A stretch of DNA of 64,000 bases from Acanthococcus lagerstroemiae (lineage: Eukaryota > Arthropoda > Insecta > Hemiptera > Eriococcidae): NCBI GenBank assembly GCA_031841125.1, contig CM063114.1, forward strand, positions 59,707,053-59,771,052, given 5' to 3'. This document shows, in pieces, positions 1-12,189 of this stretch. Both the position numbers and the translations under genes were made by a program. How positions within the stretch are numbered: the stretch's first letter is position 1; each line of letters starts with the position of its first letter. Below the pieces are notes generated by a model. The model searched no databases and was not told the origin of the DNA. It saw only the letters and a list, made by a program, of their open reading frames with translations.

Positions 1-224
1 GTAACCAAAGTAGAGACTCTAAAATATTCATCCCGATAGTCCTTTTCTTCAGGCTCACAAAAAGGTTCGTCTGTTCTTCGTTTTTCATGATGGCATGATC
101 AAAGATCGAAGAAAATCTCAGTGTAGCGAAAGCCATTTCATCAAATTTAAATTAGATAATCGATCAAGAAGTGTCGAGTGTTGGTCGACTCGAGATCAAA
201 GAGGCAAAGATGTTTAACTACTAC

Positions 225-397
225 TAGGGCTCTATAGTTTCACCTGGGTATACTAAGCCGCCATTTTGGTTCATACTGCGCCCGTGGATGCCGAATCCGA
301 CTATGCGGAGCGTAACGCGTAGTCAATTCGGCATCAACGGGCGCAGTACGAACCAAAATGGTGGCTTAGTATACCCAGGTGAAACTATAGAGCCCTA
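225..397. repeat. Near-perfect 173-bp palindrome (foldback MITE)
   Basis: The left arm, starting TAGGGCTCTATAG, pairs with the right arm, ending CTATAGAGCCCTA. The arms run about 80 bp each with only a few mismatches and a very short loop. A TA dinucleotide sits at both ends, as expected for a Tc1/mariner-type target duplication, but this is inference. No coding capacity. The 64-residue reading frame across the right arm is a by-product of the palindrome. Confidence 0.8.
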
Positions 398-1036
398 CAG
401 GACATGTATTCTTGAAAAGTTGTTACACGATGTTATGATAACAACCGTTGTTATGAGTTGTTATCAACGTGGTAAAGTTTGAGGTTGTTATTGGTTGTTA
501 CGAGATGTTAAGTCAATGCGTATTCTTGAAACCTTTTTTAACATCAAGTTATCACACTTGTTGTTGTTATTTATTATTATTTTATTTATAATAAGAATTT
601 CCTACGCCGGTCAGTAACATTCTAATAAACTGTGTGAAAGTAGAAGTGAAACAGCGAATTTCAAGTTGTTTAATTTTGAGTAAAATGTCGGCATCATTTA
701 AAATATTAATATTATAAGCAGCAATAGGTGGAAACGCCATCCCTTTTACATTTAAATATGAGCCAAGAAATATTTTCCAACTTAAGTACAAGCTGATAAA
801 GTGATAACTTATATTTATGATGCCGTCAAATTTGATAAGGAAAGTATTAACATCTCATAACCACCGTTTACACCTAGTCCCGAGGAGGTGTTATATAACA
901 CTCAATAACTCGAGTTAACAAGCCATAGCAACTCGTAACAACGATTCAAGAATATCCCTCTCATTTTCCATAACAACTCATAACAACGGTTGTTATCATA
1001 ACATCGCATAACTACTTTTCAAGAATACATGTCCTG
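398..1036. mobile_element. MITE with ~70-bp terminal inverted repeats
   Basis: The left end CAGGACATGTATTCTTG (from 398) is matched by its reverse complement ending at 1036. The inverted match runs about 70 bp and includes a GATAACAACCGTTGTTATGA segment. A weaker inner inverted repeat occurs near 515-540 and 925-955. The left end abuts the foldback element at 225-397. I see no convincing target duplication, so the superfamily is unassigned. There is no transposase, so it is non-autonomous. Confidence 0.75.
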
Positions 1037-1115
1037 ATGTCAGCCACTTTGCTTTTGTAAAATAAAGAATAAAGCGTATCCAGAATTTGTTCGAATGTTG
1101 CATATGCGTTCGCCA

Positions 1116-1369
1116 GTCACCGGTATAGTCATTTTTCCCATTAATACATGGTGAATTTCGCGTGGAGGTGCCGTCGTTCAAATTTTAAAAAAATAAGAAA
1201 TTGAAGAGTAGCATATTGTTTTTTTAATATTTTCCTGCTTCCAAGATATGAATACATGGTCTGTCAAATTTTCAGATCGTTTCACCCAGGCAAAATGTAA
1301 TAAGCGCCTTTTAAAAATGACCAATTTCTCGTTTAAAATGCATTGGAGCCGATTTTCTATACCGGTGAC
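1116..1369. repeat. Possible small MITE bounded by 13-bp inverted repeats
   Basis: GTCACCGGTATAG at 1116-1128 is exactly inverted at 1357-1369. The inverted match does not clearly extend inward and no target duplication is evident, so this may be a short MITE or a chance pair. Confidence 0.35.
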
Positions 1370-1792
1370 GCTAGCAGATTGGATACTAAAACGCGGGGTG
1401 GGTGAGAAGGGTTTATACTAGTAGCAGACTGAAGTTAGGTATCTAGTGTAGTAGTATAAACGTCTTTGGTCGAGACAGTAATCAAGAATTTTGCCTGTAA
1501 TCTGTAAACATATTTGTGATTTGTGAGGTTGTGACCAAATCACCAAAATAATGATATCTTGAGTGTATCGCCTTTTTCCTCAATTATGAAGAACATTCTG
1601 CTTGCACGACGGTATTCTTTCAAATACATGTACTAACAATCAAGAATTCACCCCAGTTGACCCGGATCGGCGAGTGCATTATCAGTTTCAACTTTCAGGT
1701 AAGATATTTGGGTATTTCCAAAGTAGGATAATGTTTCTTTATCCATCTCTTATTCGATTTTGTAATCTTCCGTGAAGCCGCCTGCATTCACA

Positions 1793-4757
1793 ATGCAGAC
1801 TTCCACGTTGGACCTCGAACCGGAGGCAATAAAGGAGGTGATCAAAGCGGGAACTGATCTGCGACAGTACTCCAAAGAAGTGGAAAAGAAGTTACGTGAA
1901 TGTGAAAACAAGTCGATACAGGATTATATAAAAGAAAGTCAAAATATCGTGAATCTTCACAATAAAATAAGTGACTGCGATGCTATTTTAGAAGTACGTA
2001 TTGATTTACCTTTCCTGTTTTGATCTTCTTCATTCTTCAGCTCAATTGCCTATTATATTTACAGAGAATGGAGCACATGTTATTGAATTTCAAATCGGAT
2101 TTAGGAAACATAAGCAGTGAAATAATATCAGTGCAGAAAAAGTCGGTTGAAATGAGCCAGTGTTTAAATAACAGGCAGGCGGTTCGAGGTCATCTGAGTC
2201 AATTTATCGACGATATTTCTGTCTCCGAAGAGCACATAAAGTACAGTAGTTTTGTCAGTTCATGATTAGTTTTTTCAATTACAGCAACGTGATATAACGT
2301 CGTAGTTAAACAACTGTTTGTTCCCAGTATCATTGTAGATGTTGAAGTCACCAATCAGGAGTTTTTGAAACAACTCACGGTTTTGAGTCAGAAGATTAAC
2401 CTTGTTCGCGAACAGAGCACGAAAGGTAACCTTCTCGATTGTGAAGTTGATATCAACTCGCATTTGTCGCCTTCAGTTATATATTTTGTATTCAAGGTAT
2501 TAAATCGTGCCAAGACGTCAAGGAAGTCTTAGAAATGTTGAAGATAAAAGCGGTCACTAAAATACGCGCCTATATCTTGGAGCAGATTTCGAAGCTGCGA
2601 AAACCGATGACCAACTATCATATTCCGCAGAATGCATTACTGAAATACAAGTACGTGTTATTCATTCAATGCATGAAAGATTTGCCAGATTGTGTAACTT
2701 GCAACGATTCTGTCTGCAGGTGTTTTTTCGAATTTTTGCTCGCCCATGAAATCACTTTAGCCCAAGAAGTGTGCAACGAATACGTGGATACGATGAGCAA
2801 GGTGTATTTTTCGTATTTTAAGTCGTATACATCCAATTTGAAGAAACTGCAGGTAAAATAAACTCCCTTATAACTAGAGGCCCTCTCGTGAAAGTGGGAA
2901 TATGGTCATAAGCTTTTTTGAAATGAATTATTCACCCCATTTTTAAACTCGTGATGTTACAGTTCGAAGAAGCAGCCACAAAAGATGATCTTCTTGGCGC
3001 TGCCGAAACCAGTAATCGAGGATTTTTCGCAAAATCGTCTCTGAAGCAGAAAAATACCGTATTCACGATCGGAAATCGTGGTGAAGTGCTGAACTCGCAA
3101 CTCGAAGCTCCGATCATCATTCCGCACAGTGCTCTGCAAAACGACGGCCGAGTACATATAGACATTCATTTTCAGATATTGCTCTTGGCAGTCATGCAAA
3201 CGAACTAATTTGTGCTATCTTGTTTGCAGTACCCATTCGAATCGTTATTTAGGTCCCAGCAGTATGCTCTGTTGGATAATGGTTGCCGAGAGTATTTATT
3301 CGTATGTGAATTCTTCCGGGCGAAAGGAGAACCCGCCTTGGAGTTGTTCAGAGGAATTATGACTCCAACCTTGAATCTATTGACTGTGAGCATTTTAAGT
3401 TTTGATGTAATTTTAAGTAAGGTATCCAGAAACCAGCGACCGACTCCTCGATGGAATCAGAAGGAAAACCATCGATCCATCGTTTAGTGTTAAATTGAGA
3501 ACCACCTCCAATGCACGCTGGGCATTGACTTTGGATGCTTCAGACGATTGACGTGCTTGGTGATATCTTCTGTTCCAGAAAACTTTAGAAACGTTCGTCG
3601 AAAACTGTTTCGATCTAATCGCCTTACTTCTGTGTTACCATATTTCACTACGCTATATGTTGATGTGTCATAAACGGGCCGTTCCAGCGCTAGACGGTTA
3701 CTGGAATAAGATGGAACCCGTTATTATGCACCGGTGAGTACGAAGTACCTGGACAGTTGATCAGCTAGAGTTGCGTTTACCGTCTCATTGTTTCTGTTTC
3801 CGTATTTAGCTTCGAGTACGTGATGCGTCTGAATATCGAAAGTGTTCGTACCTGTGATCCCGTCAAATTTAAACACGATATGAATCCTCATTACGTAAGT
3901 GTATTTCATTTTTCAATCCTGAGTTATTGATTAGTTTTCGCTCGTTATCATTTCATCTGTATTATGCAGATAACTCGAAGATACGCCGAATTGAGTGCTG
4001 CGATTATCAGCATCGATGTCAGTTATCCTAATGAACTAGTCACAAAACTTTTAGCCGAATTATTGGAGGAGGTGCAGTGTTTCATTCTTCGCATGGCGGC
4101 AGTATTCGTTGACCGTAAAGAGCAGCTGATTGTGCTGATTAATAACTACGATCTGGCGTTGAGCATAATCACGGTTAGTACTTCTTTTCTGTAATGCTTG
4201 TATTTCCACGAATTCAAGTTGATTAGAACGAAAAACGTGTTCTGCTTTCAGGAGCGTATCCGGAACAACTGCAAAGAGGTCGATACATTTCGTTCGCTTC
4301 TAGATGCCAGAAGTGTTGAGTACGTCGAAGAAATCCTATCGCCGCATTTTGGAGGCATCATGCAATATGTGAAAGAAGGCGAACTGCTGATCGAGCAAGA
4401 TCGGTTGGACGAACTAAAGAAACAAGAAGGTGAGCAGCAGTGTTTCCTACAGCGCAGTTTTTGAAATAATTAATGAGACTTATTGTCGTGTTGTTGTTTT
4501 TTATTACAGGCAGGCAAAAAAGTCTGGTTCAGTCATTTTCTAATGAGTGGAAGTCCTCGTTAGAAACAATCAACCGCACAGTGCTATCTTCGTTTCCTAA
4601 TTTGGTGACTGGATCGTCGCTACTGCAGCTCGCCTTCACACAGCTAATTCAGTACTGTAACAGGTTCAACAAATTACTGACTCCGGCTGTGAAACCACAG
4701 TTTCCAAACATTCATTTGATTATGGTAGAGTTGAAAAAGTATAAGACCAACTTTTGA
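1793..4757 (+). CDS. Vps52: VPS52, GARP/EARP tethering complex subunit, 12 coding exons
   Basis: Vacuolar protein sorting 52 is the core subunit of the GARP and EARP complexes, which tether endosome-derived vesicles at the trans-Golgi network. Exons by splice sites and reading phase: 1793-1993, 2065-2240, 2328-2425, 2497-2650, 2720-2852, 2963-3151, 3230-3385, 3579-3733, 3810-3894, 3970-4173, 4252-4429, 4510-4757. All junctions are GT-AG, phases agree, and the total is 1977 nt (658 residues). Family hallmarks are visible: KSIQDYIKESQNI in exon 1, NNRQAVRG in exon 2, KAVTKIR and RKPMTNY in exon 4, FRSQQYALLDNGCREYLF in exon 7, ITRRYAE in exon 10, and the terminal MVELKKYKTNF. Human VPS52, as I recall it, is about 720 residues with a longer N-terminus, so a further 5' coding exon cannot be excluded. 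A good donor at 1699 suggests an upstream, probably non-coding, exon. No disabling change was seen. Confidence 0.95.
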
Positions 4758-5220
4758 ATGCATAGTGGGGGCGGGGGATCCTATCCGCTATAATGATTTT
4801 AATTCGCCAAATATTCCTAGTTATTGTTTTTTTGTTTGTGATATCGATGATTTAACGTATTTTTCAGGTATTGTGTGGTGTCACTATCGGTTATTATTTA
4901 TTTGAATTGTTTCAAGTACACATTTTTTCTAGTTGGTCAGTTAATTACTCTTGTAAAATGATAGTTACGCCACGCTGATCTGATTTTATAAAACCATTTA
5001 GATAGAAAATTCGACTGTGAATCGTTAAAAGTACTGAAATGTGATGTTCACGTGCATTAAAAATACGAGTGGAGCTAATTTAAGTTGTTACGTATAGAAG
5101 GCGCAACACAATTCTCCAAAATTTTGCAATAGTGTAGATGAGAATGAAAAAATGAATTTTGTAACGTCTTCAACACGTCAAATATGCAATACAAAACGCA
5201 CGAATATACGTTTTCGAGCT
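4758..5220. other. VPS52 3' flank, no gene seen
   Basis: AT-rich sequence following the VPS52 stop codon. It presumably holds the 3' UTR and polyadenylation site, but no canonical AATAAA could be fixed with confidence. Confidence 0.4.
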
Positions 5221-5222
5221 CT

Positions 5223-6720
5223 CTCACTTTCTGGGGGGAGGGGGGCAAAAGTGAATAACTTTGGACTGGGGAGGGCTAGAGCGAAACGGTTTGAAATCTT
5301 GATTAGAGAAGATCATTTGAGATAAGTTTGTCACTTTATCTACAAAAAACTCATTTTCCCCGCGAACTATTACGGGTAGAGTAAAACTGAGAAAATTTTG
5401 CTTTTCACAAGAAATGCAAAAGATGATCTGACTTGTCAATCTTTTCATTGTGTCAGAAATGACCTCTTATCTAAATTTCAAACCGTTTCGCTCTAGCTCT
5501 TTCCAGTCCAAAGTTCTGCGCGTTTTTCGACCCGGAAAATGAGAAATCTCAAAAATGTCAAATTGTGTGCACTGTATTGCATATTCACATTGTTGAAGGC
5601 GCGACCATATTTTTTGAAAATATGCAAAAGTGGAGACGAAAATGAAAATTTTGTCTAAACGGACTCGAATTTTCGTATACTTTACTAATGCCTTCAACAC
5701 GTTGAATATGCAACCCAATACACACCAATTGACATTATTTAAACAATTTCCTGGGACGAACATTATAAAACGCGAAAATCAGTGGATTGGTGAGAGCTAG
5801 AAGAAAACGGTTTGGAATTCTGAGAGCAAAATTATCGCCTCTTTCGAAAATTTCAAACCGTTATCCTTCAGCTCTTACCAATCCAGAGATTTTGGGAATT
5901 CCGAAAACGTCAATTCGCGTATGCGATATTGCATACTCAACGCGTGGAAGGCGTCACGACATTACCGTTTTTATTTTCGTCAACACGCTCTCAAATTTCG
6001 AAATTTCTGATTTCCTGGGGCGAACTAATAAAACGCGAAAATCTCTGGATTGATGAGAGCTAAAGCAGAATGGGTTGGAATTTTGGGAAAAGAATGATCT
6101 CCCCTTATGAAAATTTCAAACCGTTTCACTGTAACTGCCTCTAATCCAAAGATTTTCGTGTTTTACCAGTTCGGCCCAGGAAATTGAAAATTTCGAAAAC
6201 GTCAATTCGCGTACGTGGTGTTGCATACTCAATGCGTGTACGGCTTCATCACAAACGTTTTTATTTTCGTCTACACATTCCCGAATTTTCAAATATTCTG
6301 GCAATGCCTTCAACTCTTCGAATATGCAATACAGTATACACCAATTGACATTTTCCAAATTTCTAATTTCCTGGGGGAACTGGTCAAACGCGAAAATCTC
6401 TGGATTGGGGAGAGCTAGAGGAACATAAGCAGAATGATCTCCTCTCACCAAAATTTCAAACCGTCTTCCTCTAGCTGTCTCCAGTCCAAAGTTACACGCG
6501 TTTTTGCACAGAAATTTCGAAACTGTCAATTGGTGTATATCGTATTGCATATTGAACGTGTTGAAGGCGCTACCAAAAATTTTCAAAAATGTGCAAAGTA
6601 GTGAAGAAATGTAAAAACTTGTCAGAACCATAGCACATTTACTATCGAATTGAAGGTACTTAAATGTTAGAACTTCTCCTATGAAAAGCCAAATTTTCTC
6701 AGTTTTCCTCCATCTCCCAT
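5223..6720. repeat. Array of degenerate palindromic repeat units
   Basis: A core, TTTCAAACCGTT followed by an (A/T)GCTCT..CCA(A/G)TCCA segment, recurs near 5480, 5855, 6112 and 6450. Between these, the same core appears in the opposite orientation, for example near 5275, 5800, 6055 and 6400. A companion motif, TTGCATA(C/T)TCAA.GCGT or similar, repeats with the same spacing. Units are ~270-340 bp, alternate in orientation and are well diverged from one another. Reading frames of up to ~200 residues across it reflect the repeats and match no known protein. Confidence 0.7.
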
Positions 6721-6727
6721 ACATCAT

Positions 6728-8285
6728 GTTTTTTTTTGGGGCGAAAAAATTTTCGGAGAGCTATGGCGTCGGCGCTGGTGCTAGTTACATAATTTTTCGA
6801 GATGAATTCGAACCAGTTGTTAAAATTGAGCTAGAGTCATTTTTTGACCCAAATTGATCAATTTTTCCAACTTTTTCGAGTGTATCTCGGAAACGGAGGG
6901 TCGCGGCCAAATTGGAACAACGAAGTCGAACTCAGCGTGAAAAATTGAGTAAGAATCACTCATTAATTTGAAATTTTTGATTTTCTCAAATTTTGAAAAT
7001 TTCTCCATACTATAATACATCATGTCTTTTTCGGGGCGTAAAAATTTTCGGAGAGCTACGGCTTCGGCGCCGGTGCTAGTTACTCAATTTTTCGAGACGA
7101 ATTCGAATCCGTTGTCAAAATTGAGCTAGAGTCATTTTTTGACCCAAATTGATCAATTTTCTCAACTTTTTTGGATGTATCTCGAGAACGGAGGGTCGCC
7201 GCCAAATTGGAACAACGAATTCCAACTCAGCGTGAAAAATTGAGTAAGAAACACTCATTAATTCAAAATTTTTGATTTTCTCAAATTTTGAAAATTTCTC
7301 CATACTATACATCATGTCTTTTATAGGACGAAAAATTTTTCTGAGAGCTACGGCGTCGACGCTGGTGCTAGTTACTCAATTTTTCGAGACGAATTCGAAT
7401 CCGTTGTCAAAATTGAGCTAGAGTCATTTTTTGACCCAAATTGATCAATTTTTCCAACATTTTTGAGTGTATCTCGGGAACGGAGAGTCGCCGCCGAATT
7501 GGAACAACGAATTCGAACTCACCGTGAAAAATTGAGTAAGAAACACTCATTAATTCGAAATTTTTGATTATCTCAAATTTTGAAAATTTCTCCATACCTA
7601 CATCATGTCTTTTTTGGGACGAAAAAATTTTCGGAGAGCTATGGCGTCGGCGCTGGTGCTAGTTACTCAATTTTTAGAGTCGAATTCGAATCCGTTGTCA
7701 AAATGGAGCTAGAGTCATTTTTTGACCCAAATTGATCAATTTTTCCAACTTTTTCGAGTGAATCTCGGGAACGGAGGGTCGCCGCCAAATTGGAACAACG
7801 AATTCGAACTCAGCGTGAAAAATTGAATAAGAATCACTCATTAATTTGATATTTTTGATTTTCTCAAATTTTGAAAATTTCTCCATACTGTATGGAAAAA
7901 TCTTCAAAATTTTCAAAAATCAAAACTTTTGAATTGAAGGCTGTTCTTTACCCAAATTTTCGCGCTGAGCTCGAATTCGTTGTTCAAATTTGGCAGCGAC
8001 GCTCCGCTGGCGAGATACCCTCGAAAATGTGGTCAAATTGGGTCAAAAAATCACTCTAGCTCAATTTTGACAGCCGATTCGAATTCGCCACGAAAAATTG
8101 AGTAACCAGCCCCAGCCCCGACGCCGAATCTCCCCGAAAATTTTTTCACCCGAAAAAGACATGATGTATAGTATGTAGAAATCTTCAAAATTTTCAAAAA
8201 TCAAAATTTTTGAATTGAAGACAGTTTTGTACTCAATTTTTTGAGCTGAGCTCGAATTCGTTGTTCAAATTTGGCAGCGACGCAC
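6728..8285. repeat. ~292-bp tandem repeat: four direct units then inverted units
   Basis: The marker GAGCTAGAGTCAT occurs at 6828, 7123, 7415 and 7706, giving periods of 295, 292 and 291 bp. Each unit carries a GGAGAGCTA.GGC.TCGGCGC.GGTGCTAGTTAC-type block and a TCTCG..AACGGAG.GTCG block. From about 7870 the array turns round: the marker appears reverse-complemented at ~8044-8061, and a GAATTCGTTGTTC block recurs at ~7972 and ~8251. Each direct unit carries an open minus-strand frame of ~62-77 codons with similar sequence. I regard these as satellite-like repeats rather than genes. Confidence 0.85.
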
Positions 8286-8429
8286 AGTGGTCTTTTCAGA
8301 AATTCTGGCGGGCCAAAATTCCAAAAAATGAAAGATGATGCCCACCTTAAACAACGATCTTACTGTGTTCTGTGACCTTCAAGTCATCTGGTATCGCATA
8401 ATATGCCAACAGTATCAGTGTTGGAATTC

Positions 8430-8443
8430 GTTGCCTAGGCAAC
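8430..8443. promoter_or_regulatory. X-box-like 14-bp perfect palindrome
   Basis: GTTGCCTAGGCAAC fits the RFX-factor X-box pattern (RYYNYY, short spacer, RRNRAC) with perfect dyad symmetry. It lies ~720 bp upstream of the decayed gene at 9165-9902 and just beyond the satellite array. Regulatory function is inference from the motif alone. Confidence 0.35.
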
Positions 8444-8879
8444 GCAGTAAAGGGGAGGTTACTACAGTGAACCGGTTCTGTGATAACGTGTGTGTTTGTA
8501 AAATTTCGTGCAACGAGTTACTATGTGCTGGGGAAATACGTGTTGGTGTTGGTAAATAGTATTTTTTATGCTGATTTCAAATCTATATTCGTTTTTCAAT
8601 TTTGATTTGTTGCCAGCCAAATATCAAGCGTTTGAAGTAAGTACTTTTTCTACATGTCACTTTTAAATAAGTAATCATACAAAAAAAGGTGGGGATAAGT
8701 TGGAAAAATTAACACACCACATTTCTTCCTTAGGGTATGTACTTTGACCACCACTTCTTATTTATCGCAACGAGCCGCTTCTTTTGAAGAAAAACTTATA
8801 AATATGTTCAAAATTTAACTTAGAAAAGTGGAAATTAGCGATTTTTGCTCTGAAAGTTTTTCTTTAACCACTGAACAAA

Positions 8880-9116
8880 TGAGGGGTCCATTGTGAAATC
8901 TACCTTAGTCACTTTTAAAATTTCAACTTTTGCCGCCAGATAGCTACGTAACTGCTGCTGTTCTGCTGGATGAACAGCCACGGATGTATAAACAGATGTT
9001 GCCTTATTCCATGCGCACTACTTTAAAGAGTATAATAGTTGCGGATATAACGCTATCTGGTGGCACAGTCGAAATTTTAAAAAGTGGCTAAGACAGATTT
9101 CACAATGGGCCCCTCA
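8880..9116. mobile_element. 237-bp MITE with ~65-bp inverted repeats
   Basis: TGAGGGGTCCATTGTGAAAT at the left end is mirrored at 9051-9116 with about 8 mismatches over 65 bp. Both arms carry the C(T/C)ATCTGG-type inner segment. No coding capacity. The flanking duplication is ambiguous (AAAT-like). Confidence 0.7.
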
Positions 9117-9164
9117 AATAATAACTGTTTACAAAATGTTTCAAAAATGTTTATTTAATTTCAG

Positions 9165-9902
9165 ATATGGCAGCACAGATTACGTATCAACAATTATTTC
9201 AGCACTTGAGAAGAGAAAATATTGAAATTGGAATTAAAGAACCTCCAAAAGTGACGTTATATTCATATATCACCTCAAAATTACGACTGAATGTTGAAAA
9301 TGATTAATTAGAAAAAGCCATTCAAACAAAAATTAAAATTTCCTGTATCAGTTAAAAAAGAAATGGCAAGCAGCTGCAAGATCAGAGCAAAAGTTTGTCG
9401 CCGAAGAAAACCCATGGCTGGACCGAACCTTTGAAACACAAGAAATATTTGGTAAGCAAATATATTATACACCATGTTAACTAAGTGAATCATTTCATAT
9501 TTAGTCTTTTTAATCATGAAAATACAAATCATTTGAATGTGATTAGGACCAGTCTGAAAAATGAATTAAAATGAACTGATTTTAGTTAATTTAATTATGA
9601 TTTTTCTAGCAAGTACTTCTGGTGAACCCAGCAATGTTTCCACTACTACTGAAAAAAAGCGCGGATGTCCACCAAAACCATTTGACAAATCAAAAGACAG
9701 GACAAAGCGGAGAAAAGTAGCTGCGAAAGGTGAAATATTTATCTGTACAAATTGTGTAAATTCTGTAGAATATTATTAACACCTAGATTATTTTCTAGCA
9801 TTAAATTTGACAACACCAGAAGCGTTCAATTCGGCAAAATTTCGAAAATTTTATAATATGCCTGTTCTTTTTGGAAAAATTTTACAATTCGGAAAATTGT
9901 GA
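9165..9902 (+). pseudogene. Decayed three-exon gene with KKRGCPPKPFDKSKDRTKRRK-type motif
   Basis: After an acceptor (TTTCAG) at ~9164, a frame opens with MAAQITYQQLFQHLRRENIE. It meets a TAA at 9304 and shifts frame near 9350 into KKKWQAAARSEQKFVAEE. A donor at 9452 joins in phase to exon 9610-9729 (KKRGCPPKPFDKS, TKRRK), whose donor at 9730 joins in phase to 9799-9902, which ends in a stop. The basic stretch with a GxPxKxFDxSxxRxKRRK pattern resembles one I associate with uncharacterised repetitive arthropod proteins. I cannot name the family. In-phase splice sites argue that it was once a real gene. The stop and frameshift argue that this copy is dead. Confidence 0.45.
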
Positions 9903-12185
9903 TGAGATTTTCTAAACTGTGAATAGTGTGTATAATATTCTGTTTTCGTAGATAAAGACGAAACACGAAACTCAAACGCGAATCAGCGAATAGTCTGTAG
10001 CCACCTTAAGCCGGGCTGCAACTATATAAAATTCAGTTTTTGCATTTCTGAATTAAAAAATGAGTATTAAATTTTTTTTCTTCTGTTCTACTCAGTGTAT
10101 TCTAGTTTACTCATTTAATTATGTTAATTATTTGTTGTTTGGGTTTTTATTTATTGTTTAAACTGTGAATTACGAGCGAAGCGAGGAAAAGAAATTGCGA
10201 ATTGTTCCTTATCGTCAAAAATCTAAAAATACGCAAAAACGAAGAACAAAAACAATTTTTAATACAAGGTATGACGAAATATAGAAAACAGTACACAAAT
10301 TCTTAAAAATCAACACTTTTAGTGTTTAATATAATTGAAATAATAAAATATTAGAAATGATTAATATTTGTTTTAAATCCTAATACAGTAGCGCAGCTAG
10401 GGGTTTCCCAAGGGGGGGGGGCACAATATGATTTTCAAGGGAGAAAAAGTCTAAAATTGCGGTATTTTTTAAAAATCACCGATATTAGAGGACTATGTAA
10501 AAATACTGAGGGGCACGTGCCCCCCGTGGCCTCCTGACGTTATGCCACGGTCCTAGTATGCATGAATTGAAAAAATTTAACGAATGTTTATTGTATGTTT
10601 ATACTTTTTAAAGAAGGGTGTCTAAATAAATCGAATTTGGAAAATAAATGGACTTTAAATGACCCCCCCCCCCCCAATTCGCTATGAAAGTGCTAAAATA
10701 ATAAACTATTAGTTATGTGGATATCATTTTAATGAAAAAAGTAAGTTAGATACACTAAGACAATGTTGATCTAATTTCAAAATGATGTACCCAAGTATTT
10801 ACCTAAGAAGTACAATCTTCTTTATACCTATTCCCAGGAGATATTGCTCCTATTCATAATTTCTTGATGACTGATGAATGTGATGCGGGCAAGAGAAATG
10901 GTATCTCACATTCTCACATGCAAAAAAACATTTCTAAAAGGTTTTCTGCGATTCATTAACCATTATTCAGTGTTTTCAATTTTTTTTTTTTTGGGAGGGG
11001 GTTCGGGAATTATTTTTGGTCGGTATTTTTGAGTAAAAAACTAGAAATGGTACTTTTTTGGGAATATTTATTTGAAAAATAAGCAGAATTGGTGCAAAAT
11101 ATACAGTGAATACGAAAATATGCGAAATATACAAAATAAAGTGCTGCTCATTTAATTCAGAATTTTATGATTCTTGAAGATCTTTTGAAACTTCTGGAAT
11201 ACACGCCACAGATAAATATATGCATACTCATAAAAATTGCAGCGCGGGTCATTATACATAATAGAATTCTTCAATTCTAAATTCTTTGTTCTCTCTTTCA
11301 AGGTATAATTTTATGATTTTTAAACGTTTAAATTACCACAATTGAAAATAAATGATTTTAAATGACTTACATGACGCTGCTTCCAAAATAGATGACGTTA
11401 AATCACTTAAGTGACTGTTAGATACCCTGCTTTTTTTTCCCCTTTCAAAAGAAGTTACTCAGAAAAATCAGACGTGAAAAACTTTGAAACGCCAACTGTA
11501 CTTTAACAAGCGCATGCCTACCGTGCAAAGCATCGTACTTCACCCGGCGCTGTAACGTATGAGTAGCGCGCTCGACCGCGCTACATACATTTTAATGAAA
11601 TCCTTCATTTGGGCCGCTTTAAAATTAATTAATCGAGTTGAAATTTTAGGGGAATCATTTTTTCATAATAAGTAACAGTTCTAGGGGGTGGGAACAGAAA
11701 TTTTCGAAATTTGATTTAAAAGGGCCACCCTAATTCACATAATATTTCGATGGCATAACAGAATCCAATTATCATTAGTGATTCTAGCTTTACCCAAGTT
11801 TTTGTAAAATATACCCGATTTTGCTTGAATTGGGGTTACCGTATTCGCGATATTTTTTGTTAACGATGGATTAAAGGTAGAGATAACGAAAAATAAAACT
11901 GTTAAGTATTTGGAATTCATTTTGATTTCTCTCTCCGGAAAATAATTTTAAATTGTTTTAATTTTCCCTTAATGGAGAATAAGTTTTCTTTCGAATTTGA
12001 ATATACTTTTTGAAAGTAGAGGTATGAAATTTGAATCGAATAATTTGTTCGACAAATGTGATTACATACTATGAGATCTAGAGAAAATTCATTTTTTGAT
12101 CGAAATTTATTTTTCTGGATTTTCTAATACAAGGATTGCGTCAGTTTTTTTTATTACCAGGATGCGGTTTTAACATATTATATTG
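9903..12185. other. AT-rich intergenic DNA, no gene recognised
   Basis: A/T-dominated sequence with isolated G or C homopolymers near 10412 and 10665 and a GGGGCACGTGCCCCCC palindrome near 10512. The segment around 10390-10555 looks like an old repeat fragment. No frame with recognisable protein content on either strand. Confidence 0.5.
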
Positions 12186-12189
12186 TTAT

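Noticed and set aside
6116..6727. 203-codon minus-strand frame in the repeat array
   Set aside because: Spans several palindromic repeat units, has no known domain, and its content is repeated in neighbouring units.
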